A stretch of DNA of 64,000 nucleotides from Clytia hemisphaerica (Eukaryota > Cnidaria > Hydrozoa > Leptothecata > Clytiidae). The notes under the pieces were generated by a model. The model saw only the letters and a program-made list of their open reading frames with translations. It had not been told where the DNA came from and ran no database searches. The stretch spans positions 2,713,978 through 2,777,977 of the forward strand of contig CACVBU010001358.1 in assembly GCA_902728285.1 (NCBI GenBank), read 5' to 3'. Both the position numbers and the translations under genes were made by a program. This document shows, one piece after another, positions 47,106-58,685 of this stretch (position 1 is its first letter; the number at the start of each line of letters is the position of its first letter).

Positions 47106-49374
47106 CAAACTTCTAGTGTTAAAGGATCCCATCCAACTTTTTATGGTAAGATTAATGTCTCAGAATATTGATTCTAAAAATGTTTTTGAAACCCAAGCTA
47201 TATATACAACTGATACAAATACATTCACTCAGAGCAGCATATGCATTTTGTCCTTATTGGGACTCGTCAGCACTGCGTATTGCAGCCTGACTGGCCAAGT
47301 CGATTTAGCCAGCATCTCTAAACCACAAAAATCACTTTGTGGCTCAAACAATATATATTCTCAATTTGCATCAAAATTCTTATCCCTGTAAACAGTGCAT
47401 TTAGTAATAAGCAAAAAGCTCGTCCCAAAAAAGTTCTGAAAAATGGCAAAAAATGAAGTTTTCAGAAAGTCGAAAATTTTTATATAGACATAAAGGATAT
47501 CATTTCATGAATAATTTGTGAAAAAATCAGAGCAGGAACATGCTCCATTGAAAAGTTATGGCCAAATTTCCGATTTCTGGGCTAAAATCCCTGGACAGTT
47601 AACAAGAATCAAGATTTTTACAAAATGGGCATATAAAGACTACAAAGTAGTTTACCTTACCAAATGTTTTTAAATATTGATAATTTGGATGTTACTGAAG
47701 AGTTTAAGTCATTTCAGTTGTCCAATGAAGTTTTTTGGGGGTCTAAAATTTCGTTGCGCCGTGACGGAAAATCACAATTAAAAAAAAATTGAACAAAGCA
47801 GATTTTTTTCAGTTTTTAAATGTTTGATGATATTTAGCTATCAAACTTTAATTTTAGACTTAGTCATACCTTAGAAATAGTCAAGGGAAAAATATTAACA
47901 GATTTTTTTTCAAAAATGTTTCATTCCATTGTTTTCCAAAAATGTCCATTTTTTTAAAACAGTGCTAATTTTTCCGTAAATACATGCCTTAGGAAAGATT
48001 TAATAACAATTTTGATTACAACATGTTGAAATAAGATCAGAAAATATATTATTCATATTTGTGATTTTCACTGTTTCATCAAATTTTAGGCCGAAATGGA
48101 CCATTTATTGACCTTTCAAGAACCAATATCTTTCCAGCACATTCACAAAACCCCGTGATGTTATATATCATTGAAAGCAAAATTTTAAATAGATTCTGAA
48201 TATCTAATTTTCAAAAATGAAAATTTTGTTGGGTGAGAGCTATAGTGCTTTAAGTAGTTTTTTCATAGCTTATTGCTATTTGGCATGTCTGCAAAAATAA
48301 TTTAATAATACACACCCCTAGCGCTAAGGCTGCAAATGTAATTCTCAAGGATCGTGTACAGATGAATTGTCTGAGGGAGTATAGTCGTCCTGGAGACTAG
48401 ATGTAACGCCCAGTCACGAAACTCTTATTGTGTTTTCTTAGTTCATTTCCATCTTTTTTAGGATACCCAGTAGTATGTTCATACCAGTACCGGGAAGGAT
48501 CAAGGATCAAATGAAGATAAGGATCAAGGATCAAAAGAAGAACAGGATTAAGGGTCATGAGATTAGATGATAACGCAACAAGGATTAGTTGGCCGTTAAT
48601 GTCATAATACTACATGAAGTGATAGCCCCCAGTACCCACGAAATGTTGATTAAAAATACTCACAGAATGGAAAATTGGGTGAAATTTAGCAGACCATTTC
48701 AATGCAGCCCAAACAAACAAACATACGGTGAAAAATCAATGAAAGTCAAACTCTGTCTTCGATGACATTTTAGTTTTTGGAAACATTAACAACCCTTTTG
48801 GTTTATTTATATTTTATTTAAAACAATTATTGTGATAAATTTTATGAAGTACGCATTCCATTGCATTCAATCTTTTAAAGAGTCCACCGGACGCTGACTG
48901 AACGAAATTAAAATTTTGTATCAAATTATATTTCTATTCTAGGTTTTCGGATTCTCCTATTGTTACGAACAGTCCTCTGAATTCATTTTCAAATCAGTTG
49001 TTTATAGACTAAAAAGCCAATTTTGGTGCTTGTGGGATGATAATTTTGCCGAAATGGGGCTAATGATTTGAAAAGCTCGAAAATCGTCATACTTTGATTT
49101 GTGCTACTAAACTTTTGATGAAATTTTGCGCAATTTTCCTTCCGTTTCTTTTTGCCGAAAATTCGTCTCAGTTGGGAAAAATACTCCACAATTTCGTTTC
49201 TTCTTGGAAATTGATTTATTTTGGCTAATATCCCTTGTATCTCCTTAAGTTAAGTGCTCACAAGGAGATAAAATTTGGTATATAAAGTCTCCTTATAGCA
49301 ATGTAAAAGTAGGAAAAAGAGTTTTTTGATACATCAAACTGCTCACCAGTTATTGGGCACTTTCGTTTTCGAGA

Positions 49375-49690
49375 GATCCCTCTCACAGATCTATAAAGCC
49401 CGAAGGGCTAGATTTGCGGCTTTTATCGAAGAGTGAAGCCTAGGTTTGGAAGGATTTCCTACCAAAGTCACGTGACTAAAATATGCAATTTCACCGGTTT
49501 GAGAGATGTGAAATAGTGTTTGCCGCTTACTTTTTTTTATCTCGCGCTCCGAAAACAATTAAAATGCTAGATCCTATCCACCGGCACGAAATTTAAAAAG
49601 TCAAATTTTTGCTTCACTTTTTTTTGCTGGAGAAAGCTTAAAGTTGCCTATCTAGCCCTTCGGGCTTTACAGATATCTGTGATCCCTCTA
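49375..49690. mobile_element. Short foldback element
   Basis: AAAGCCCGAAGGGCTAGA near 49395 pairs with TCTAGCCCTTCGGGCTTT near 49652, with CACAGAT/ATCTGTG outside. GATCCCTCT lies on both sides and may be a target duplication of about 9 bp. Confidence 0.75.
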
Positions 49691-49984
49691 TCCCGTCCTC
49701 ATCCCCGTTGAGATCCCTCTAAATCGGAATCAAGATAATTCCGGAAAGGAAAGTGCTAGAGACTTGAAATTTTCACAGATTGTACTTATATTTGTCCACT
49801 AAAGGATAAAAGAAAAAGAAAGCATTTCTTCTCAGTTAATTTCCTAAAATTTGGCTGAAACAAGAAAACTTGAATCCAATAAATCCAATCAAAGATCGCC
49901 GTGTTGAAACGATCCCCATTGATTTTTTTGTAAGCTAGGAACAATATAATTTCTCTCTCCATCGCGCTCTCAATGGGGAATTTG

Positions 49985-50293
49985 TACACCGGGACTGTGA
50001 GACAGTAGCCTATACTAGACGTCACCCGCGTTCTTTTTACGCAATTAACGTCTATTCCACTTTGCGACTTTTTCGAATGTTTTGAGCCCGGGTTTTCGGG
50101 CTCTAAACATTCGATTTTTTGACGTCACTTTTAACTATCGAAGCTCCTGCAGTAGCAAAATAATCGAATTTGCGTCAAAGCACTTGAAAGGCTTCTATTT
50201 TTCGAAAATCGTCAAAGTGGAACTCACTAAGAAACGAGATAAAAAATCTCGGTTTTTAGTGAGGTGCTCGCTAGTGAGACAGGGGTGTTTGGG
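49985..50293. mobile_element. MITE with TGAGACAG-type ends
   Basis: The left side has GGGACTGTGAGACAG and the right AGTGAGACAGGGGTGTTTGG. The interior contains self-pairing GAGCCCGGGTTTTCGGGCTC and the arms TTCGAATGTTT / AAACATTCGA and TTTTTTATCTCGTTTCTTAG. It is related by its ends to the CCCCTGTCTCAC family. Confidence 0.5.
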
Positions 50294-51083
50294 AAAATCA
50301 TGCTAATCTCCCCATTTTGAGATTTTAATTTTGAACTTGAAACGAGTTGAACACAAAAGCTTTTAGTAGTTGGGCAATTATAAAATTAAGCCCAGAGGTA
50401 TGGGTCGTGTTCAGACCAAGGTTTAAAGTAATTAAGTCTACATGTTTCTTTTATATTCCTTTTGTATTTAGCTGCAGACTCCTCATAAGTTAAACCAAAG
50501 TTTAAAAAGGAATCACCCTCTGGTTTAAAAAAAAGGTTTTTACGATATTATCACAGTTTTCTGAATAGACGAAATCAGAGTTCGCAAGTGAAAAGCATGC
50601 TTCTTTTGTGAATTATGAAAGGAGAACGTGAAATTTATGACTTAGAGACGCTCGGAGCGTCTCTAGCAATTTAGGCAGTTAATGGGCTTTTAATGAGAAT
50701 ATCATGGATCGAAGTATGGAGATTCCCATACTCCGCAACAAAACTGTTTGCGATCTCCTCTATCAAAAACGAAGCCTCACTCAAACATTCAAAAGGGGAT
50801 TCCTTTTTCCTCTCTAAAAGATGAAATAGCAATTAAGTCGTTGCATTTCTTAATTCCCATATCAACTTAGTACTACTTACGCCTTAAACTTAAACTTTCA
50901 TGTCTGAACACGACCATGGTTTCTGCACATCAATTTGACGCCTAATCATTTTTTATTTTTAGAGCTCCAACTAAAATAATTAAAAAATTGAAAATTGAAA
51001 ATTGAAAATAAATGGTTTATAGAATATTGAAATATTAACAGTTGGTGGTAATGATGCTAATGTTGTTTTTTGCATGTCAGAAT

Positions 51084-51202
51084 GGACTGTTTCTTTCATC
51101 ATCAAACTCGGTTTACTTTGTGGCGCGGCAACATTGAGCTTCGTGAAAAAATGGATGGATGCTCGTGAACAAGCCATTCCAAACAACCATCAAAAAAGTT
51201 TC
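51084..51202 (+). other. Possible terminal exon of a small membrane protein
   Basis: After a pyrimidine-rich TTTTTTGCATGTCAG, an open frame reads EWTVSFIIKLGLLCGAATLS then FVKKWMDAREQAIPNNHQKS and ends at a TGA. A hydrophobic segment is followed by a charged tail. No upstream exon was identified, and the opposite strand is also open for about 68 codons, so this is tentative. Confidence 0.3.
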
Positions 51203-51640
51203 TGAATTTGAATGTTTATGGTAAGTTTATTACGTTTTACTTTTTTCATCTTCACTCATTTCTTTTCTCTGGTTGTGTTTCTCCACATGTTGGCCTCGGA
51301 TGGCCTAACACAGAATGCCTTTTTGGTCAGCTGTCTTGAAACTGATCAGTTTGTGTCTGTTTAGAATCTGATAATTTTGAACGGAGTACAGTAGGTAACT
51401 TTATGTAATGCCGTACCATTTCTAATTCCGCCATAGCAACTTTATGGTCTTTTTTAATGGTTTTACTGTGAAAATAAATAAGACTTCCTGAGAAAGCTGT
51501 TTATAAAATTACTCAATCTACCTTGCCGACCACGCAGATATGTGCTACTAGCCATAACTTTCATTAAGGTGCCACTGCAGCAAAACGAACACATAGAGTT
51601 GAATTTGCGTTCAAAAGGAATGATCTTAGCCCTACAGTAA

Positions 51641-51912
51641 TTTTTTATGGATTATTAACCGAAAATCCGGTCTTCTGAGGTTAATTATCCATTTATAGCC
51701 CTGCAAAAATAAAGTAATAAAAGTAATTTACAAGTGTATTCTATTGTTTTACATCGTAAAAATTGACATTTTAATGATGTCAATTTCATAACTGGTCACT
51801 ATGGGGAAATATTGACCGGCCACGTTCTTAAAAATGATTGACAGTTGTATTGCAGGGCTATAAATGGATAATTAACCTCAGAAGACCGGCTTTTCGGTTA
51901 ATAATCCATAAA
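51641..51912. mobile_element. 272-bp foldback MITE
   Basis: The arms of about 65 bp (TTATGGATTATTAACCGAAA / TTTCGGTTAATAATCCATAA; GGTCTTCTGAGGTTAATTAT; ATAGCCCTGCAA) are almost perfect inverted copies. A second inner pairing, AATTGACATTTTAATGATGT with its complement, lies at the centre. Confidence 0.9.
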
Positions 51913-52338
51913 GAGTGACCTCTCATCTGAGACAAAATTCTTTCAAATACTAACAAATGTGTCAAGGGAGTGATTTACAGTCTACTTAGAGTGACATCCG
52001 TGCCTTATCTTACACGTTTTTTTATGAGAACAATTTCATAAGAATACGAGGCTAAAATTTGGCCAAAACCTAAGAACAAATTAAGAAGAATCTGAACCTC
52101 AGATTTCAGAAATTACTGAGAAGTACAGGTTTCCGTTTTAATTAATATTGACATTTAAGGCTGAAAAACTCATATAAATTTAAGAGCAGTCAAGCCAGAA
52201 TTATATGACTTACTGGTTTTCCTATAAAAAGCGTACATATCTGAAGATACTGCTCTTCATATGTTATTTTACTAATGTACACGTTTAGCAACATAACTGT
52301 TCGAATACTTTGAGTAAAGTAATATTTTTAACCTACTA

Positions 52339-53604
52339 CAGTATGTGGCCCCCAAAACGGCGATCAAATTTGAAATTTCTCTCAAATCTAGAGGAAAAGA
52401 AATTTTACAAAAATTTTTACTGCTTGAAAACCTTTAACATCTCTTCTTTATTTCCTGGAAGTTCTTTTTCAAAATTTTCAATTTTAACAATATTTTTCAA
52501 TCGCTTAAAGATAGGTAGCTTTTTTCTAGTGGCCCCCAAAACGGAGGTTTGAAATTTTAGCGATTTCTCGAGATATCTTTAAGATATGAATACAAAATTT
52601 CGACCATAGTTTTGAAATATGATTTAGAGGGTTTTGGGCTTAGATTTATTTGATAAATTTTTTACAGTATACCCCTGGTTGTCAAAATGCAGGTTTGGGG
52701 CCCCCAAAACGGAGGTGTAGTTAAAATCAAATTATTAAGCCCAGTGGTAATAGAAGGAAAAACTATGAACATATTTGTGTTTTCACTTAAATTTACGAGC
52801 CGATGGATGTAAAATTTATGATTTTTATGAAATATTTCAAGAATTTCGATATTGCAAAGTCCAAACTGAAAATCTAGAAATTTTCAAAATGACAATTTTG
52901 ATTTAACAACGTCTTAATCAAGTTTTTGAAAACAAATCTCTTTTGAAAATAGTTCCATTCATGTATGGAATAAGCTGTGAAAATTTTAGAAAAAAGCTTA
53001 ACTGAAACTGAAAATATTAAGCTTTAAAGATATTTTTCTCATATATTTTGCAAAAAAATGACAGAATTTGCTGTTTTTGCTGATTCAGCGAAAAATTTTA
53101 TATATAATGTTATTTTTTTGTTATAAACTATCAACTCAAGGTGATAGGAATAGAATTCCAAGATTTTTTGCTTTTTCTCATATTTAGAATTTTCGGTTTT
53201 GTCAATGCTAATTCTAGGGCTCCAAAATACTGGTTGACCTTCAAGATGCTATATCTTTTACCCAGCCTCTAAAGTCACAGATGTATTTGCATTTTCTGAA
53301 CGGCATTAGGTGTAGAAAGTTTCCTATACCCCGTTTTCATAACTTATTTTCAATATCCAAGGAGCTAGAGTGAGTTATATGCAATTTTTATCTAATTTTG
53401 GTGTTAAAATATTTCCTTAAGACGCAAATATGTTATTTTGAATCTGTCTCAAACCTGCAAAAACATACTCATTTTTAAGTATAACCATCATTCTTTCAAA
53501 ATAAACAAAAATCGTTTAATTCTGATAAATCTACAAGTCAGAATCTTCATTTTAATGAAAACCTCCGTTTTGGGGGCCGTCTCCGTTTTGGGGGCCATAT
53601 ACTG
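52339..53604. mobile_element. 1.27-kb Tc1/mariner-type non-autonomous element
   Basis: Starts CAGTATGTGGCCCCCAAAAC and ends GTTTTGGGGGCCATATACTG, flanked by TA on both sides (52337-52338 and 53605-53606). The CAGT start and TA site fit Tc1/mariner. CCCCCAAAACGGAGGT also occurs internally near 52534, 52698 and 53565. No transposase frame survives; open frames here are short. Confidence 0.85.
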
Positions 53605-53818
53605 TATGAAGAGCGCTTAATAACTACTCGTGGTATAAAAAGGGAATTTCCCAGAAAAGGGAATTTCCCAGAAAATGGAATTTCCTTAGATTCCTTTAAC
53701 TCTCCAGGGATAAGAAAAAGACAAACTGACATTTCAAAATGAGTAATCAGATCAAAATAACTCCCGAAAAGTAGTCTTTTTGATGATGATAAAACAATAG
53801 AGAGACCGTAAGATAAGA

Positions 53819-54169
53819 ATGCTACCGTTAAGCGGAACTAAAATACTGAAAAACGCGCGCAAAATTATGAGATGTTTGCCCAACTTCCTTATGCGTGAAG
53901 CTATGAATGCCATCCTCAGAAGCTTTAGGCTTCCTCCGGTGGCAATGATGGAATTAAATAAGGTATGTCGGCATTACAAGAAGCTACGTTATCCAATTGG
54001 ACCAGATTTAAGAAGAATGCTTGTTCGAATGAATCTGGTTTTAAAATTTGTTAAAATTAAATGTCCGTATGTCTTGCATCATATTTCTTCACTACATCTT
54101 GCCTTCGGTAGCTTGATTTTCGATAACATTTTCCATGTGAAATGTACTTGTTCTCCCATTTTTCCGTGA
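53819..54169 (+). CDS. Unidentified 116-codon open frame
   Basis: Begins MLPLSGTKILKNARKIMRCL and continues with KVCRHYKKLRYPIGPDLRRM. It is Arg/Lys/Leu-rich with a hydrophobic C-terminal third. I recognise no domain. An AAGATAAGAATG context precedes the start. It could be an exon or a transposon relic; nothing nearby supports expression. Confidence 0.2.
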   Translation: MLPLSGTKILKNARKIMRCLPNFLMREAMNAILRSFRLPPVAMMELNKVCRHYKKLRYPIGPDLRRMLVRMNLVLKFVKIKCPYVLHHISSLHLAFGSLIFDNIFHVKCTCSPIFP

Positions 54170-54410
54170 CGAAGGAACACCAGTCAACAAATTGATTTTC
54201 TTTTCCAGTTTCGCACTAAAATGAAACAAAAAGAAATGTGCTCGGTTTTGTAGTCTTGTGCTTTACACCTGAAAACTTCAGTTTTTTAGCCTGAAAGAAG
54301 CATGATCTGACTTTCTTAATAATCGACTTCGAATAATCGCTTCAAGTTTGGAGGAGGCTTCTAATAATCTTGTCCACAGTGACCTAGTGAGAATTCCTTA
54401 GCCAACGGTT

Positions 54411-54715
54411 CCCGGAGGGGGGGGGGTACTAGGGCAAGATGGGTTACGGGGATGCTCCGCTGGTCAGGGTTCCTTTTTTAACCTCCACGAGTCCCAGGTA
54501 GGGGTCGCAAAAACACCAAAATAGAAAAATCAGTCCCTCGTGGGGTTGCTATTTCTGGAAAATTTGGGGAAAAAGTAGAAAATTTGAGAAAATTTTGGAA
54601 TTTCAGTCCCATTCAGGGTCACTTTTTTCGCAAATTTCGAGTCCCACGTAGGGTCCATTTTTCGAAATTCAGCAGAACACCCCCGTCGGTCGACAAGGGT
54701 ATTACCCCCCCCGGG
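54411..54715. mobile_element. MITE with CCCGGGGGGGGTA ends
   Basis: The left end CCCGGAGGGGGGGGGGTACT and right end GGGTATTACCCCCCCCGGGC are inverted copies. The interior holds ATGCTCCGCTGGTC and GAGTCCCA.GTAGGG repeats. A related partial copy is at 733-870. Confidence 0.8.
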
Positions 54716-55355
54716 CAACGATTGTGGTGAAATAAAGGAGCTACATGCTAATAAAATCACCTATATATTTGATGGTGGCAGATTTTAAATTATTTTATAC
54801 AAAATCATAAATACAGCGCGAATGTACGGGAATATCTGACGATACTTTCATATATTAGATCAGAGGTCAGTGAGTTTTGCTATTGGGATAAAAAGTCAGG
54901 CGGTTCTTGTCTGTTGGTCTGTGATACGAGGTGCACCGTTTTCAATCCAAATAAGAAAATAGCAATTTGAGCTCCTTCTTCAGAAAGTCATACTGTAGTT
55001 TAATTTTCTATTACTGCACACGCTTATTTATTTTAAGAACGATTTTATAAGAACACGAGACGGAAATTGGCTTAAGAGTAATTTAAGAACATTCCTAAGC
55101 CTCAGATTACAGAAAATACTAAGAAAGTACAAATTCTAACAGATCTTAAAACCGTTTTTAAGTTTTAATTAAACTAAGCGTACTAAGAACATCATAAGAA
55201 CATTTTTAAGTCTTCGAAATTTCCAAAAGTGAAGAACAGCCCAGCCTGAGCCAAACTTACTGGTTCTTATAAAAAAACATGTATTTTATGTTTTAATGTT
55301 TAAATCGTCTTAATTTCTTCAAGCTTTTAGTGAAAGATATTTTGTTGTTCCTTGA

Positions 55356-56135
55356 GGGGGGGGTCAGTGTACTAGAAGGCAGCATGTACGTGTACTTCAA
55401 GGTATTTTTCAAAACTTGACACACACCCACCCCTGAAGTACACCATACTACATGGAAAAATCCCAAAACCACCCCATACCCCCTATTTACTACCGGGTAG
55501 TACCTGGAAAAAAACCAAAACCACCCCATACCCCCATTTACTACCCGGTATTACCTAGGAAATTTTTTTCGGAAAATCGGGAAATCAGGAAAACTTTTTT
55601 CCAAAAGTCGGAAAAACAGGAAAAATTTTCTCAAAAATCCTAAATGCGTGAGAAATCAAACTTTTCTAAAATTGTGTGAGACCATGTGGAAATGCGTGAG
55701 TCTCACACCCCAATGCGTGAGAGTTGGCACCTCTGATGTTTGAATGTTTGAATTCGAATGTTCGAATGTTTGAATTTGAATGTTCGAATGTTTACTCGAT
55801 TGACTCGATAAACCTTCATTTCAGTGGGATCTGGTAGGATTTAAAATCATTCCAAGAAGTTTGGAAGAATGATCTTGGACAAACTTGGCTTGATCAATTT
55901 ATAATAGAACAACTTTACATTTCTATTTTAGCAGATAATTTCTGAACCTTTTTGTTTCCATACTGTTAACATCGATTTTAGACCCAACACCCCTATTTTG
56001 GTACACAGGTAGTAAAATTCAAAATCGATTTTGGACCTAACACCCCAATTATAGTACACAGGTAGTACATGACAAATTTTTTTCTCAAACACCCACCCCA
56101 GGATACATGCCGCCTTCTGGTACACTGACCCCCCC
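55356..56135. mobile_element. 780-bp MITE with GGGGGGGTCAGTGTAC ends
   Basis: GGGGGGGTCAGTGTACTAGA on the left matches the reverse complement of TCTGGTACACTGACCCCCCC on the right, and pairing continues through GAAGGC.GCATGTA. Inside are two direct duplications: about 55 bp at 55441-55555 (CCAAAACCACCCCATACCCC) and about 63 bp at 55967-56075 (AAAATCGATTTTGGACC). An imperfect GAATGTTTGAATTCGAATGT tract lies at 55738-55795. It ends 10 bp beyond the stop codon of the second DSL gene. Confidence 0.82.
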
Positions 56136-56144
56136 TGTTTCCTT

Positions 56145-57847
56145 TTACCTTTTCCTGAGTAGAATAACGACCACTATCAACGCTATCAATGTTATAGCCA
56201 GGCTCGATAAGGTGATGATAACCATTGTATTTTTGCCAAGTCCAAAGAAATCATCATTTGTAGTTGTTGAATTGATACCTCTAACTGCAGGTTGCATTGA
56301 TTTTGTTGTTTGACAGCCATAAGGTTGCTCTGTCGGGTTTGTGGTCATTGTTTTGGTTGTTTGCGTAGGGTAATGAGGACTAGTCCCTAGTGATGACGTC
56401 ATGATTTGATTCGGATAAGCGGAAGTGGGTGATATTCTTTCATTTGAAGAGTAAGTTGTTGCTATTTGTTGAGTAGATTGGACGTGACTTGGCAATAACA
56501 ATGACGTCATGATTTGATTCGAGTACGTCATTTTCCCGATGGAATTTGGGTCGATAGGTGATGAACTGATTGTTGAGGTAATCAAGGAGCTACCATGTGT
56601 TGGAGAAGATGCAGATTGGTAATCGATTGAAGATGTTTGGAAAAGTTGAAGAATCGAAGTTGGTTGTACCAGTACTGATAAAAATGAACTTTCTTCACCT
56701 AAGGAATAAATGGGAGATATTTAAGCTAAATTTTGAAATTTAAGTTAAATTGTGAAATTTTACTTTAAACGAGTTGTATATCGCAAAGCCACTTCATAGC
56801 TCGCAACTCAATACCCTCCAATAAAACCAAGGAAAGGTAGTGTTGTGTTGCTCGAGGCTGATCATACCTGAGCTAATGACAACAAAATTTATATTTAAAA
56901 GTTTTCCCCAGATATCGGCTTGACTTACCGCTGGAAGGTAAGGAGACAGGTTGGTACCTTTTGTAGTTCCTGGATCAAGGGTCAACAGAGTGGACACGAA
57001 TTTAGTTCATTATAAGTAATCAGTATTAAAACACGATAGCAACACTAAAATCCAAATAAATATATACAAAAAGTTCATAAGATATCCGCGTCCGGATGAG
57101 CTGCTCACCGCGGTTTGTTGCGACTTGGGTTTTATTTCACTCTGCGGAGATCCCCAACTCCGCAGTCTTTTCCATCCCTGGGTTTAATTCCGGCATGTCA
57201 TCTTTATCAAATTTCTATTTCTTCTGCTTAGCCGAGCCGCAAGGCCGACCAAGTCTTTATTCCAAGCGCAACTGATTTCAAAATCGAAATCTTCTCTTCA
57301 TAGCTCGATAGCTCGTTAATAATTTAGATTTATTCTATCTCTAGATCGTTCTACAGTTTTTTCACCATGACAGTAGATTGGTACCCCCAAAAGGAGGAGC
57401 GTGTCTAGGGCTAGAATGGATTTTCCCCGCTTTTGCTCCAGGAGCTGCCAGGACTGTAGTATATTGTCGTGCTTTTGTTCTATGATAATGTAAAATTTGC
57501 TTTAACTACAATGGTATTGGGTATTGGGGTCAATTTGTGTGAATTTTAAGAAAGGCAATCGAATCACTTGTTTTTTCCAGGGTAGAAAAACTTGAACATT
57601 TTGGGTTCAACCACAAACTATAATAATGGTTACGACTTAAATTTCAAGAAAATTAAATTAAAAAACGCGTTAAAAACTTAAGATGATATTCTTACTTGTA
57701 ATACAATTTGTCGAATTATCTGTCCAACCTGCTAAACAGACCTTCTGATGATCTTTGGTGCAATTATAATGGCCCATTATATCGTCACGTGGTGTGCAGA
57801 TTCTAATGTCACAATATTTTCCTTTGTAGCCGTCGCTGCATATTGTT
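56145..57847 (-). CDS. Second DSL-domain membrane protein (3' part: DSL exon and stalk/TM exon)
   Basis: The DSL exon 57847-57696 is 152 nt, the same length and phase as exon 4 of the gene at 291-3089. It encodes six cysteines with ICTPRDDIMGHYNC and VCLAGWTD. The last exon, 56698-56145, joins in phase 1 and encodes 184 codons including the stop: a Ser/Thr-rich stalk with two NQIMTS motifs, the membrane helix (TMVIITLSSLAITLIALIVV) and the tail LLRKR. There are no EGF repeats. An optional exon (56979-56938, TTKGTNLSPYLPA) has splice-like ends but breaks the phase. The 5' part is uncertain; see 57940-58685. The protein is predicted to be at the cell surface as a type I membrane protein. Whether a full transcript exists cannot be told from the sequence. 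Confidence 0.75.
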
Positions 57848-57939
57848 CTGTTTAAAAGAGAGAGGGGAAAGTGAAAGGTGCAATAGTTAAAGCTGTGAAC
57901 AATCTTCCCATGACATGGACACTACCCAAGATAGTAGAT

Positions 57940-58685
57940 TCACGCCTTCAATCAATAGCGAGTTTATATATCTACTATTTGAGGATATCGGAGTCACTGA
58001 AACGATTTAAACAACCTGCTGTTTTATTGTGCCCGCAAATTCAGACACGACCTGATTTACAGTCGTCCTCATTCTTTTAGGACCTGGAAAAATAAGAAAA
58101 TTAATCGTCACAGCCACAGGGAAAGCAAAATACATAAACTCGGTACTATCTAACCTTTAGACGACTACTGCTTTTTTGTTGCGGAGTAATTGGTTAATGG
58201 TTGTGTTACTGGTAAATATATCTGACATCAAATCACTCAAGTGTGTCAGGATATAACACGTTAAACGGTTAAATATGCCGCCGTCAGCGGTTTATGTATT
58301 TGTGTTTTTGAGGAATGCGGAGTGACTGAAGCGATTCAGAGTAACCCATAGTTCTGACCCGCAAAATCGAGGACGGTAAAAGTGCTAATTTTCTGTCCTC
58401 CTCAGTCAGTCAGGATCTAGACAAATCAGAACCTAACCGGCACTGTCGCAGAAAAACACACTAAACTCAGTAACTTCTCAATGAACATGGTACCAGATGT
58501 GTCATTTTTTAAATATGTTTTACCTTGCTTTGAGGGTCAATTTTTTAGCATATCTCCTATATCTTCTTTCTTCTACCTTTTCGACAGTTCTCAGACCTTA
58601 CTAACTATCGGGTGGTACACCAGTGTCAATTTTGACTTCAATATCTTTGAAGTCTGCAACTAGCTCTTTACTACGGTGTACTACC
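57940..58685 (-). pseudogene. Diverged MNNL-region exons upstream of the second DSL exon
   Basis: 58685-58606 (80 nt) translates to VVHRSKELVADFKDIEVKID, close to VFHQDTNLVAEFNNIEVKID in exon 3 of the first DSL gene. 57996-57940 gives SSNSRYINSLLIEG, resembling SRRYIKFQKLLAIE, the end of that exon. The two pieces can join (GAT A|TG ACT), so the gene has an extra intron here. A decayed second copy of the 57996 exon lies at about 58340-58280. No donor in the correct phase leads cleanly to the DSL exon, and no Cys-rich first half of MNNL was found. The 5' half may be degenerate or further upstream. Confidence 0.55.

Larger units (their letters stand above)
43849..48960. repeat. Array unit 5 (tail strongly diverged)
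   Basis: Gene copy 5 and its upstream block are well conserved to about 47160. Beyond this, only a diverged tail is recognisable at 48390-48960 (GCCCAGTCACGAAACTCTTA, polypyrimidine-AG, AAACAAACAAACATACGGTG). The 1.2 kb between, 47165-48390, holds no gene I can support. Confidence 0.7.

Noticed and set aside
47074..47391. 105-codon plus-strand frame
   Set aside because: Begins inside the minisatellite of unit 5 and runs into unique AT-rich DNA; no domain or splice support.
56794..56997. Frame with TLLTLDPGTTKGTNLSPYLP as a regular exon of the second DSL gene
   Set aside because: The candidate exon 56979-56938 ends in the wrong phase for the last exon, while skipping it gives a perfect join.
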